DNA from: a bacterium
GTDB lineage: Bacteria; Electryoneota; JAOADG01
Direction of reading: 5' to 3'
DNA length: 33,661 nucleotides
Assembly (NCBI GenBank): GCA_030247525.1
Contig: JAOTSC010000015.1
Span: forward strand, 1-33,661
The position numbers were made by a program, and so were the translations under genes. Positions within the stretch are counted from its first letter, which is position 1. Each line of letters begins with the position of its first letter. Below, one piece after another: positions 17,501 to 25,222 of the stretch. Below the pieces are notes generated by a model. It had not been told where the DNA came from. It saw only the letters and a program-made list of their open reading frames with translations, and did no database searches.

Positions 17501-18016
17501 GGCGCGGGATTGGCGTATAGCAACGGTTATCGCTATCGCGATCACGCCGGGCGTTGTAACTATTATGCTGAGCGATGTCCCGATGTCGCGGAAACGATGC
17601 GTTTTGTCGTAAGCGTTCTGAAAGAAGCGAAATACGACGAGTCGCTTGGGGAATATGCCATTGCCTTAGCATTTGAAAAGTCAAGGGCGGGATCGAATTA
17701 CGAGGAACGCGGTGAAGCGATTGCCTCCGATTTAGCAGATGGATTCCCGCCGGAGCGAATCGCTGCCTACCGCAAAAAAGTGTTGGGGATGCGTAACACG
17801 CCTGACTTAACCAAAAAGCTGTTCGCCCGGATGGAGAAAGTGTACGGGAAAGTGTTGATTGGATATGGCGAATCCGCCGAGCAAGTCGAACAGGGCAATT
17901 TTTTCCTAATTGGGCCGGAACGACAGTTCGCTTCGCTGGAAACCGAAATTGCAATCTCTGATACCCCCCAACCGGTGTATCGACTCTATCCCCGTGATTT
18001 CTGGTTAACCAAGTAA
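14498..18016 (+). CDS. Exported M16-family zinc metallopeptidase (insulinase/PreP-like)
   Basis: Protein of 1172 aa with a signal peptide (MKYSIRNVFLGLFISSLAGISFA). The inverted zinc motif HxxEH is HTCEH at 92-96, in the context PPKWDKGEPHTCEHLLLGKG. The third ligand is probably Glu165 in EEVRREVCH, and EEKGTVYTEMVSGYEKP (183-199) matches the region after the zinc site in M16C enzymes such as PreP. Near the C-terminus, GGAGHGLFMRTWGAGLAYSNGYRY resembles the substrate-binding Arg/Tyr region of the second M16 half, so both halves are joined in one chain as in M16A/M16C. The protein is longer than PreP (about 1000 aa). Such enzymes degrade peptides inside a closed chamber. It is coupled to the NTF2-like gene upstream and followed by a hairpin at 18066. 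Confidence 0.9.
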   Translation: MKYSIRNVFLGLFISSLAGISFANEFDGLKPDGEVAGFRPVAVYENANDAPMGARFQSVRHGFIIDLLRIESVPQGFFWVKSPPKWDKGEPHTCEHLLLGKGNRGKAVAALEDMALGSSSAYTEQLYTAYHFNTVAGTETYYKLFEEKLMALLHPDFTDEEVRREVCHVGVVIDPKTGKRSLEEKGTVYTEMVSGYEKPWSYLWNVMDDIVYGDTHPVANVSGGEPAAIRTMTPQDMREFHREFYHLSNMGIIVALPENIPLQDALRKFSEILDRCQTGTDSSPHPGMSGFDLPPPQPMLPEGSIKIVDYPSDNPQDQCDMLLSWPAQLTYTAQDELLLNLFLGAFASGSTSNLYALLIDSKTQSLDLEATSVYGSSSRYLGHPIRINVGGMPPSSVTDAKIRATRSAIIKELQKVADLPDNSPEVKKFNEQALSLLTSTKKYYEDILNKPPMFGFRGGPGGTWQHNLNWLEHEPGFRKSLVWKKQIAFADSLLRTGKNVWKGYIQNWKLLSTQPFVVANQPSPAVMQKMIDDKSYRIAGYIEQYKTKYNVKTAEEAILAYEKEFDSNTKQLETTYAQQAMPKFIENPPLTLDDPLRFDSMKLQNGSPLVASTFENMTSATIGVAFNLKAIPESLLVYVPFLPSLITDIGVYENGKPVTHKEMNTRLRSEVLNYYADFDHGVVTGRSEFIVRAAGANHNEMINGLQWMTNSLYSPYLALENLSRIQDVIDQILSYYRSTMKGGEEGWVDMPADAYRFQTDPVYLATDCFLTKTHLMQRLRWQLTTAGSSAEQKVINEFLAKLAKTGATKPRSDLIKWVNEQPIPEQSDVTKTVCKRIVAELLATLSEIPDANLAQDWKYLCSEIEADLAVTPTVAMNRMKATLTLLTHSDNTRFYLISNSGERAAIMPTLESFAKKLSSEKTSVQNFATIRRIDQRLASRHSGMMTPVYVGLVNDNTRSGVLLFSAKNAEPYDVTSEKMLDALAGNLYSGGAGHGLFMRTWGAGLAYSNGYRYRDHAGRCNYYAERCPDVAETMRFVVSVLKEAKYDESLGEYAIALAFEKSRAGSNYEERGEAIASDLADGFPPERIAAYRKKVLGMRNTPDLTKKLFARMEKVYGKVLIGYGESAEQVEQGNFFLIGPERQFASLETEIAISDTPQPVYRLYPRDFWLTK

Positions 18017-18065
18017 CGCGAAGCTCAAAAACTCCGGGCGGAGTGAAATCGAGTCAAGCAGTTGG

Positions 18066-18090
18066 AAGGGCGGGCATGGTGTCCGCCCTT
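18066..18090 (+). terminator. GC-rich hairpin after the M16 gene (palindrome family member)
   Basis: AAGGGCGG (18066-18073) pairs perfectly with CCGCCCTT (18083-18090) around a 9-base loop, followed by TCCTT. It lies 50 bases after the M16 stop and is probably a terminator. Its right half GTGTCCGCCCTT is identical to that of the palindrome at 19821-19842, so it also belongs to a repeat family. Confidence 0.65.
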
Positions 18091-18257
18091 TCCTTGGAGT
18101 CTCCCGCCCAAAATGCCGTATTCCCCGACTTGCACTCGATAGGGAAAATTCCCGAAATTATAGACTGCGAAGAGCAACACAAAACCTTCCAGTGGGTACC
18201 GGATCGTATTTGTCCTACCCCAGCAACCTCAATCATGCCAACGAAAAGGAGTAGTTC

Positions 18258-19748
18258 GTGAGCGAAAAATTTCAGAACTTGATCGATGGAGTATGGTGCG
18301 ACGCCGACTCCGGTAACACCTTTGAAAACCGCAATCCCGCCGACTGGTCGGATTTGATTGGTACCTTCCCGAAAAGTGGTACGGGCGAAGTTGATCGTGC
18401 AATTACCGCAGCTAAGCGCGCTTACAACGCATGGCGACTGATGCCGGCGCCGGCACGCGGCAACATCTTGAAGAAAGTCGGCGACCTGATGACCGAGCGG
18501 AAAGAATTTCTTGCTCGCGAAATGACCCGTGAAATGGGCAAAGTATTGAAGGAAACCCGCGGCGACGTGCAAGAAGGCATCGATACCGCCTACTATGCCG
18601 CTAGCGAAACCCGCCGGATGTTCGGTCATAACACGCCTTCCGAATTACCCAACAAGTATAATCTTTCGATGCGACAACCGCTCGGCGTAGTGGGCGTCAT
18701 TACCCCGTGGAATTTCCCGATGGCAATTCCGACGTGGAAAATTTTCCCGGCGCTGGCATGCGGCAATACCGTCGTCTTCAAGCCGGCAAGCGACACCCCG
18801 CGTACCGCCACCGAATTAGTAAAGATTCTGGATGAAGCTGGCGTACCAAAGGGTGTAATCAATTTAGTCCACGGTGGTGGTTCGGTTGTCGGAAATGCTA
18901 TCGTCAATGATAAGCGAGTTGCGGCGATTAGCTTCACCGGCGGCAGCGACGTCGGTAAAAAAATCAACGAGTTGGCAGGCAAGACCTTGAAGCGGGTATC
19001 CCTCGAACTCGGCGGCAAGAACGCCGTTATCGTAATGAATGACGCCGACCTCGACAATGCGCTCGACGCGGTGATTTGGGGCGCGTTTGGTACAACCGGA
19101 CAGCGTTGCACGGCAACCTCCCGCGTGATTTGCCAATCCGGCATTCACGACAAATTCGTGAAGATGCTCGTGGAACGCGCCAATACCTTGAAGTTAGGTG
19201 ACGGTCTCGACGAGAATAATGAAGTCGGTCCGTGTGTCAGCGAATCGCAGCGCAACTCGGTGCACGAATACACACTCATTGGCTTGAACGAAGACAAAGC
19301 GAAGCTCGAATGCGGCGGTGAAGCGGCGCTGGGCGGCGATCTCGATAAGGGTTGGTTCTATAAGCCGACGATTTTCAGCGGGATCAAACCGGGTATGCGG
19401 TTAGAACAGGAAGAGGTGTTCGGTCCGGTGCTTAGCGTTATCAAATGCGAAACGTTGGAAGAAGCGATTACGATTTTAAACGATACGGTGTATGGTCTAT
19501 CGAGCGCGATTTTTACGCAGGATGTCAATGTTGCGATGGTAGCGATTCGCGATATCGAAGCAGGCATCTGCTATATCAATAGCGCGACGATTGGTGCGGA
19601 AGCCCACATGCCGTTCGGCGGCGTGAAGGAAACCGGTAATGGTCACCGTGAAGGCGGCTGGACGGTTTACGATTTCTTTAGCGAATGGAAATCGGTCTAC
19701 ATCGACTTTAGCGGCAAACTGCAAAAAGCGCAGATCGACAACAACTAA
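18258..19748 (+). CDS. NAD(P)-dependent aldehyde dehydrogenase
   Basis: Protein of 496 aa, GTG start at 18258 after AAAAGGAG. It oxidises an aldehyde to the acid with NAD(P)+. Catalytic residues are present: Asn152 in TPWNFPMA, Lys175 in FKPAS, Glu250 in LELGGK and nucleophile Cys284 in GQRCTA; the Rossmann motif FTGGSDVG starts at 227. The ending GAEAHMPFGGVKETGNGHREGG, then EWKSVYIDFSGKLQKAQID, places it with the uncharacterised Kuenenia/Thermus-type ALDH subgroup rather than with classical betaine or succinate-semialdehyde enzymes. Substrate unknown. Codon choice here leans to C-ending codons more than in most neighbours, as expected of a well-expressed gene. It is monocistronic: hairpins lie on both sides. 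The 241 bases upstream hold the M16 terminator and no other gene. Confidence 0.94.
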   Translation: MSEKFQNLIDGVWCDADSGNTFENRNPADWSDLIGTFPKSGTGEVDRAITAAKRAYNAWRLMPAPARGNILKKVGDLMTERKEFLAREMTREMGKVLKETRGDVQEGIDTAYYAASETRRMFGHNTPSELPNKYNLSMRQPLGVVGVITPWNFPMAIPTWKIFPALACGNTVVFKPASDTPRTATELVKILDEAGVPKGVINLVHGGGSVVGNAIVNDKRVAAISFTGGSDVGKKINELAGKTLKRVSLELGGKNAVIVMNDADLDNALDAVIWGAFGTTGQRCTATSRVICQSGIHDKFVKMLVERANTLKLGDGLDENNEVGPCVSESQRNSVHEYTLIGLNEDKAKLECGGEAALGGDLDKGWFYKPTIFSGIKPGMRLEQEEVFGPVLSVIKCETLEEAITILNDTVYGLSSAIFTQDVNVAMVAIRDIEAGICYINSATIGAEAHMPFGGVKETGNGHREGGWTVYDFFSEWKSVYIDFSGKLQKAQIDNN

Positions 19749-19760
19749 TTTCAGTTGGAA

Positions 19761-19790
19761 GTTAGGCACTCTTGCCTGACAATTCTTGTT
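19761..19790 (+). terminator. Probable terminator of the aldehyde dehydrogenase gene
   Basis: GTTAGGCA (19761-19768) pairs with TGCCTGAC (19773-19780), one G-U pair, 4-base loop, then AATTCTTGTT. It begins 12 bases after the stop. Confidence 0.6.
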
Positions 19791-19820
19791 AAGTCGCGAC
19801 TTTCTTGGCGTCATGGGTAG

Positions 19821-19842
19821 GGGCGGACCATCGTGTCCGCCC
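19821..19842. repeat. GC-rich palindrome (family member)
   Basis: GGGCGGAC (19821-19828) and GTCCGCCC (19835-19842) form a perfect 8-bp stem with a 6-base loop, preceded by GGTAG and followed by TTTG. Shares GTGTCCGCCCTT with the hairpin at 18066-18090. Confidence 0.7.
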
Positions 19843-19911
19843 TTTGCATTGTAACGTTGGGGCGAATGGCATACGCCGTTTAGGAGGAATCCTGCTTAAC
19901 ATAAATTTATA

Positions 19912-19933
19912 GGGCGTACTATCCAGTACGCCC
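19912..19933. terminator. Palindrome between convergent genes, possible terminator for the asparaginase-like gene
   Basis: GGGCGTACT (19912-19920) and AGTACGCCC (19925-19933) form a perfect 9-bp stem with an ATCC loop. It lies 44 bases past the minus-strand stop at 19978 and is followed on the plus strand by CACTTTTGTG. It could serve both strands. Confidence 0.55.
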
Positions 19934-19977
19934 CACTTTTGTGCATCACTGCACTTACTAAATAAAATCGGAATTAT

Positions 19978-21018
19978 CTAAAACATCCTCACTGGTGTCG
20001 TAAACTTCTGGAGTCCTTGCAAGAAATCTTTGCTTGGACGAATTTCACCCACCGCACGTCCCGCCCAATTCTTGACCGTACGAGCGCCCCATCCCGTCTT
20101 AGCGCCCCAACCGTGCTGCAGGAGTCCTAACGTTTCCAGTAGAATGCATGAGACGACGTTCCGCGGCACTTCCTCGCCATCCCACATCTTGATAGCAACG
20201 CCAACCCCCATCCCCGTAGCAGCATCGTGCCAGCCCATCGAATAGTATCCTGCCGCGCCGGCTTTCGCAATAAGTCCTTTACAAGCGCGCATGAGATCGG
20301 TATCGATTCGTTTCCGGGTTCCTGCAATAATTTCCGGATGAGTTTGCATGGCGTCGCGAATTCGACCAACATCGTCACCGAAGCGTCCCGACTGATCGGC
20401 GATGCGAGCAAACGCCGTCGCCATCCCGCGGAGGGTTGGACCCCATGTCACAACTGAACAGTGATCCATTCCGGTCGCAATCTCATCCATCGCATCGTCG
20501 CAATACCGGGCAATCCGCGCTTTGATCCGCTGCTGTACCGGATGTTCAGGTAAATAATACCCTTCTAAACTCTCGCCGTAACTGTTAGCTGTCGCCAACA
20601 TTGCGGCATGTTTTCCCGAGCAGTTGTGGTGTAGTACAGTAGGCGTTAATCCTTCGCGAATCAATTCGCGACGTGTCTCCTCATCGTGGGGAGGATGCAC
20701 TCCGCATTGCAATTGGTCGGGTGTTCCACCAAAGCGATCGAGCAACCGGGCAACTAACCGGCGGTGCATGTCTTCGCCACTATGCGACGCCGATGCAATC
20801 GCAATTTCTTCCAGCGAAACCCGATCAGACCACACTTCCACAAACGGCAGCGCTTGAATCGGTTTCATCGATGAGCGAGTGAGCGGACGTGCTTCGGAAT
20901 TACCCATGGCAAACAAGAGATCGCCATTGGCATTTGAAATCGCAATCGAACCGGTGTGATACGTTTCCAACGAATCACCACGCATCTGTTCGATCAAAAT
21001 GGGGGGACGAGAATGCAA
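19978..21018 (-). CDS. Asparaginase II-type protein (PF06089 family)
   Basis: Protein of 346 aa. The family usually begins shortly before an RG-containing strand; here RPPILIEQMRGDSLETYHTG. The best start is TTG 21018, because GAGGT (21030-21026) sits 7 bases upstream; the longer open frame to 21222 has no family similarity, and ATG 20985 would cut off the first strand. Signatures: RSSMKPIQALPFVE, IASASHSGEDMH, CGVHPP, HHNCSGKHAAMLA (with the conserved NCSGKH), ATGMDHCSVVTW and the C-terminal GVAIKMWDGE. The family is annotated as L-asparaginase II, hydrolysing asparagine to aspartate and ammonia, from the Rhizobium enzyme; it is unrelated to the E. coli enzymes. Cytoplasmic, no signal peptide. 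Single gene between convergent ALDH and the divergent LVIVD gene. Confidence 0.9.
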   Translation of the reverse strand: MHSRPPILIEQMRGDSLETYHTGSIAISNANGDLLFAMGNSEARPLTRSSMKPIQALPFVEVWSDRVSLEEIAIASASHSGEDMHRRLVARLLDRFGGTPDQLQCGVHPPHDEETRRELIREGLTPTVLHHNCSGKHAAMLATANSYGESLEGYYLPEHPVQQRIKARIARYCDDAMDEIATGMDHCSVVTWGPTLRGMATAFARIADQSGRFGDDVGRIRDAMQTHPEIIAGTRKRIDTDLMRACKGLIAKAGAAGYYSMGWHDAATGMGVGVAIKMWDGEEVPRNVVSCILLETLGLLQHGWGAKTGWGARTVKNWAGRAVGEIRPSKDFLQGLQKFTTPVRMF

Positions 21019-21237
21019 GGGTTGTACCTCGGAGAATCTAAAACAAACTGCAAGCAATATGCATTTACGTTTGCAAGCAAGCAAATCCTTCGCGAGTGGG
21101 ATCGGCAATTTTCCCGACAAGTTGAGTACAGTTAAACAGAAATGATATCGATGATAAAACGAAACGAAAATATTGAAACAGACTATCACACGAAAACGGT
21201 ATGTATAAGGATTAAATTGCAAACTACGGAGTATCTA

Positions 21238-21266
21238 TTGAGATATTATTCACGAGTAACTACATT
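21238..21266 (+). promoter_or_regulatory. Possible promoter of the LVIVD-repeat gene
   Basis: TTGAGA (21238-21243) and TACATT (21261-21266) are 17 bases apart in an AT-rich stretch, placing a transcription start about 43 bases before ATG 21316. The 297-base divergent spacer otherwise shows only short direct repeats of GCAAGCAA near 21050-21090. Confidence 0.4.
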
Positions 21267-21315
21267 AATATATGGGTTCTTTCGGAAAGTCAATCACTAT
21301 AAATTGGAGGATACA

Positions 21316-23466
21316 ATGAAGCTATGTCGTACTTCCCGGATGCCGTATCATCCCATGCCCTTGCTCAGTATTGTGGTTCTACTTATTGCAGGTTCGGTAA
21401 GCATCGCGCTCGCTCAGTACGATACGCTGGTTCCCACTGGTCGTTTTACTATGAACTGGGGAACCACCCGTAACATGATTGTCCATGGCAATTACTGTTA
21501 CCTTGCCACCGGGTCGACCGGACTACAAATCGTCAACATCCAAAATCCCACTGCAATGCGTCCCGCCGGTGAATCGTATGCTTATGGCTATGTGGAGAAC
21601 ATCGCCAAAGTAGGTAACTACGCCTACATCACTTCATCGGATAGCGGTTTTCACATACTCGATCTCCAGAACCCAATATCTCCCGGAGTCGTGCTTTCCG
21701 ATCACAACCGTTTTCAATTTGCTCGGGAAATCCTCGAAGAAAACGGATACGTTTATTGCATCGAATACGAAGGTTACGATTCCTTGCAACTTACTGTTCT
21801 TGGTGTCTCCATTCCCAGTTCTCCCCAAACTATCAGTACAACCAGATATCAGGCTACTGAGTTCCGAGGTGTCGCGGTTTACAATCAATTCTTATATCTG
21901 ACAAATGGCGATTCGACCATTTCGATCATCGATGCCAGGCAACCTACTGCTCCAGTGTTAACAATCCGGATGCGAGTTGCCAGTTGGACGAGTAGCATTA
22001 CTGTTGCTGAAAATTTTGCGTATGTGATGGGATATGAGCCTCGGTTTAGCGTTTTGAGTCTGACGAATCCAGCTTCGCCAACTATTATTGCTCAATCGGA
22101 TTCGGTTCTCGGATATGCAAATCTGGCTGTTTTTGGAAATCGATTATACTCTTGTGACAACGGGGAGGAGGAATCGTTTCTATACATCTACGACATTACG
22201 AATCCGACTCAGCCGCAATTTCTACAGCAGTTTGAAGATTATGTCTTTGACTATGCGGTAACTTCCGACAACAGTGTCGTTTTCACTTGTGGAGGTAACG
22301 TAAACGCATACGCAAACACGAATCAACCACAGTTGATTGGATCGAGTCGATCACAGCACAGTTTAGTCGAACAAATAAAAATTCGCGGCGACCGCATGTA
22401 CCTTGGCGAATGGTACGGCATGTCAATCCTTTCTCCCGCCAATCCCGGCACATTGGTTCAGATTGGGCGAATCGACTCGATAACGAATGGACAAGTGTAT
22501 CACTTTGATTTTCTGAGCGATCAATTCATCGTCACTGCTTGTGATACAACTATGAAAGTTTATAACATCAGCGACCCGGCTCATGCGTCATTAATTGGCT
22601 CCTTGCATTTTCCCTACTTCCTTGCTGGTGTATCGGTACGAGGCAACTATGCGTATGTATTTGGATGGAATGATGGCAGTGTGATGAGGGTTGTCGATTT
22701 GACGAATCCGACTATGCCGATCCTCGTGGGAAATACATTCACTTATGATTGGGGTTCGATGGTTTTTGAAGGGAACTTCGTCTACTTGAGAGGTCATTCC
22801 CAACTTTACATTCTGGATATGAGTAATCCGGTGAATCCTGTCTTAATCTCTTCAACCGAGATATCTCCGCAACAATACTGCACTACAAACGATAATTGGG
22901 CAAAAGTTGGTAACTATGTGTTTGCTGCTGGACAACAGGGTCTATCGCGTACTAATGTTACGAATATGACGAGTCCACAATATACCTCAGACGCGATACC
23001 GGGAAATTTTACCGGAGTATCGAGTAGCGGGAATTACTTGTTTGGCAATGATTACTTCGTTGGATTGAGGGTTTTCCGGATCCAACCAAACGGCACGGCG
23101 GTCGAAGTGGGGCGCAGTCGAACTTGGGGAGCTGGTTCTGTACTCGCACAGGATCAAATTGCCTACGTCAGTACTTATAATCATCTTCTAACCTTCGATT
23201 GCTCCCATCTCATGGATGTCGGAGATCCAATCGGTAACACGGCTTTACCGCAATCGATAACATTACATGACCCTTATCCAAATCCCTTCAATGCAGAAGT
23301 GTCGATTCGATTCGATGTTCCCAGCAATTCGATGATTGCAATTGATGTTTTCGATGCCTTAGGCCGACAAGTGAACGAGTTACCAACCGTGTATACTTAC
23401 CAGGTACTCACCAGATTGCTTGGAATGGAAATCGATTCACTTCCGGTTTATATTTTGTTAAGTTGA
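21316..23466 (+). CDS. Exported LVIVD-repeat beta-propeller protein, C-terminal sorting domain frameshifted
   Basis: Protein of 716 aa as it stands, start ATG 21316 with GGAGG 5 bases upstream. A signal peptide ends near SIALA|QYD (about residue 33). The body has roughly a dozen LVIVD-type units of about 45 aa, each with a GNYAYI-like strand and a later L.I.D..NP..P motif, for example VGNYAYITSSDSGFHILDLQ and LYILDMSNPVNPVLIS. Such repeats form propellers on secreted or surface proteins. The C-terminus starts a PNPFN-type sorting domain (DPYPNPFNAEVSIRFDVPS, then IDVFDALGRQVNEL) used for type IX-like export. After ELPTV the frame is lost and the protein ends in an unrelated tail at TGA 23464-23466. 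The proper tail continues in another frame to 23513; with one base restored, the product would have 732 aa. Function beyond surface location is unknown. Confidence 0.88.
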   Translation: MKLCRTSRMPYHPMPLLSIVVLLIAGSVSIALAQYDTLVPTGRFTMNWGTTRNMIVHGNYCYLATGSTGLQIVNIQNPTAMRPAGESYAYGYVENIAKVGNYAYITSSDSGFHILDLQNPISPGVVLSDHNRFQFAREILEENGYVYCIEYEGYDSLQLTVLGVSIPSSPQTISTTRYQATEFRGVAVYNQFLYLTNGDSTISIIDARQPTAPVLTIRMRVASWTSSITVAENFAYVMGYEPRFSVLSLTNPASPTIIAQSDSVLGYANLAVFGNRLYSCDNGEEESFLYIYDITNPTQPQFLQQFEDYVFDYAVTSDNSVVFTCGGNVNAYANTNQPQLIGSSRSQHSLVEQIKIRGDRMYLGEWYGMSILSPANPGTLVQIGRIDSITNGQVYHFDFLSDQFIVTACDTTMKVYNISDPAHASLIGSLHFPYFLAGVSVRGNYAYVFGWNDGSVMRVVDLTNPTMPILVGNTFTYDWGSMVFEGNFVYLRGHSQLYILDMSNPVNPVLISSTEISPQQYCTTNDNWAKVGNYVFAAGQQGLSRTNVTNMTSPQYTSDAIPGNFTGVSSSGNYLFGNDYFVGLRVFRIQPNGTAVEVGRSRTWGAGSVLAQDQIAYVSTYNHLLTFDCSHLMDVGDPIGNTALPQSITLHDPYPNPFNAEVSIRFDVPSNSMIAIDVFDALGRQVNELPTVYTYQVLTRLLGMEIDSLPVYILLS

Positions 23467-23513
23467 GCACAGGGAATTTCACAGCCACGAAGAAGATTCT
23501 ACTGTTGCAGTAA
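23403..23513 (+). pseudogene. Out-of-frame end of the sorting domain of the LVIVD protein
   Basis: In the frame beginning with GGT at 23403 the DNA reads GTHQIAWNGNRFTSGLYFV, then KLSTGNFTATKKILLLQ and TAA at 23511-23513. This is the exact expected continuation of a PNPFN sorting domain (G.h...WnG....SGlYf..l......kk..l.), so one base has been lost between about 23385 and 23403. It ends 24 bases before the palindrome at 23537. Confidence 0.9.
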
Positions 23514-23536
23514 CTCTAATTAAAGAGCAAATAGAA

Positions 23537-23566
23537 AACAAGGGCTGACAGATGTCAGCCCTTGTT
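23537..23566. terminator. Perfect 14-bp palindrome, bidirectional terminator between convergent genes
   Basis: Arms 23537-23550 (ending GGGCTGACA) and 23553-23566 (starting TGTCAGCCC) are exact reverse complements with only GA between them. Read on the minus strand it is followed by TTCTATTTG, on the plus strand by CGATAG. It lies between the LVIVD gene and the lamin-tail gene and resembles the GGGCGGAC/GTCCGCCC palindromes. Confidence 0.75.
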
Positions 23567-23659
23567 CGATAGTAGCGGGCCGGTTGAACAGGTTCGGACA
23601 AACACACCATCCGGTTGTTTTCCGCCGCTCAAGCCGGACCCATAGCCGGGATCAATCGA

Positions 23660-25195
23660 TTACGGTAAATACAGAATCTTCTGTGTCAACGCAACCGAGC
23701 GGCCGGTCATCCGAACGATATACAATCCACCGGCAGCCGTGATACCATTGGTATTACGACCATTCCAAGAAACTTTACCCGCTTCGCGAACATCAGAACC
23801 GAGTGTAGCCACCAAACGACCCATAACATCATGGACTGTTATCGTCGCAACTTCACCACGGGGGATGCTGTATCGAATGTCAGTCGAACGATTGAAGGGA
23901 TTCGGATACGCCATTTCCAAAGCGAAGCCATTAGCGACAGATGGCGCAGGGCGCTCACCGACTTCAGATGAAACGACATCGGCTTGACCGCGCGGAGAAA
24001 TCTGGAAATACTCGGTATAAGGTGAGTTGAAATCGTACTGACCGGCGATTCCGGTAACCGTTATCCGGTCACCAGGTTGCGGCGGGTTGGTCCAACCGTC
24101 TAAATCGGTACCCTTTTCGATACGCAGGGTAATGATACCGGTACCGTCATCGAGATTGATACTGGCAGCGCTGTCAAGTAACGGCCAATTTTGATTGCTG
24201 CCAAGAATTGCACCAACGATTTGAACAAGCATGCCTTCGTAGGATTCACCGCTGTTGCGAAGTTCACCTGTTGTACAAACAATTGGATCCGGCAAGGCTA
24301 TGTGTGCAGCGCCATGGTTCGTTACCTGAAAATACGGGGGAACGATCTGGGTCTTACCATTATAGATCGAGACATATCCTTGTGCAGTAATAGAATCGCC
24401 AACAGCAACGGTTGTGCTGTTAACGCCACGAAGCGTGACACCGGCATTCAAACCGTCTTGGATAGAAATATCCAATAATCCACCCGACTGCCAGAGACCG
24501 GAAGGAACATTCGCTACACCGTGGACGCGAACGTAAAGACCACTATCAACCGGAATGCCATTGGTGTTATTCGTGCGGATTTGCAGTAAGGTGCGATCTA
24601 CTGGAGTAGGTACCGTTCCGCCATTTAATGCGCCGGGAGTCGGAGGATTGTGTACTTGGAAGTCAGCACTATTCACGTTGGTGTCGGTGCCATCGGGGAT
24701 GCGGGCAATCGATTCGCCAGAATACGGATCCGGCGCACTAGCCGTGCGATTGTCGGTAGGTTCACCCATCCAGATTGCACCCGGATCGGCAAAGGAACCA
24801 TAACCAACGGCATCGATGATTTGACCGGAAGGATTTTTCAAGAGAAGATTGTCACCATGTCCACCTGTTGCACTCGCGGCATTTTGCCAATCACAATGAG
24901 TGGAAACTTGGGTAACGTTTACAACCTGCGCGTCCTGACCGACCACGAAGTAACCTGATGCAGGAATCACTCCAGACAAAAGGACGCTGTCGTAAGCGCC
25001 TGTCGAACCAACATTACCATTAATACCGACTAACCGGTAACCAGTAAGGTCAGTACCAGGTGTCCCTTTAATTTCAGTGAAGCAATGTGCATCGGTACCG
25101 GGCGTATCGTACAGTATCTCATTTATAACAATCTGCGCATTTGCTATGGCAGCAAACAGCAGCACGGATAACAGAACCATTAACCGAAGTTTCAT
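23660..25195 (-). CDS. Exported lamin-tail-domain protein with OB-fold region and C-terminal sorting domain
   Basis: Protein of 511 aa, ATG 25195 with GAGGAG 7 bases upstream; the open frame to 25321 is not coding. Signal peptide MKLRLMVLLSVLLFAAIANA. Residues 21 to about 190 look like a lamin tail domain (IVINEILYDTPGTDAHCFTEI, GTDLTGYRLVGING, GDNLLLKNPSGQIIDAVGYG), the Ig-like fold of many secreted proteins. Two OB-fold-like segments follow to about residue 415 (VGDSITAQGYVSIYNGKTQIV; GDRITVTGIAGQYDFNSPYTEY), as in extracellular nuclease-associated domains, but no nuclease motif is visible. The end is a complete sorting domain (YPNPFNRSTDIRYSIP, VHDVMGRLVATL, WNGRNTNG, GGLYIVRMTG, ending KILYLP). 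It probably is surface-attached or secreted by a type IX-like route. It converges with the LVIVD gene. Confidence 0.88.
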   Translation of the reverse strand: MKLRLMVLLSVLLFAAIANAQIVINEILYDTPGTDAHCFTEIKGTPGTDLTGYRLVGINGNVGSTGAYDSVLLSGVIPASGYFVVGQDAQVVNVTQVSTHCDWQNAASATGGHGDNLLLKNPSGQIIDAVGYGSFADPGAIWMGEPTDNRTASAPDPYSGESIARIPDGTDTNVNSADFQVHNPPTPGALNGGTVPTPVDRTLLQIRTNNTNGIPVDSGLYVRVHGVANVPSGLWQSGGLLDISIQDGLNAGVTLRGVNSTTVAVGDSITAQGYVSIYNGKTQIVPPYFQVTNHGAAHIALPDPIVCTTGELRNSGESYEGMLVQIVGAILGSNQNWPLLDSAASINLDDGTGIITLRIEKGTDLDGWTNPPQPGDRITVTGIAGQYDFNSPYTEYFQISPRGQADVVSSEVGERPAPSVANGFALEMAYPNPFNRSTDIRYSIPRGEVATITVHDVMGRLVATLGSDVREAGKVSWNGRNTNGITAAGGLYIVRMTGRSVALTQKILYLP

Positions 25196-25222
25196 TCTTA
25201 ACTCCTCACTCTCAAGCTGGGT

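Noticed and set aside
23660-25195. Extracellular nuclease call for the lamin-tail protein
   Set aside because: OB-like segments resemble nuclease-associated domains, but no catalytic nuclease motif is visible.
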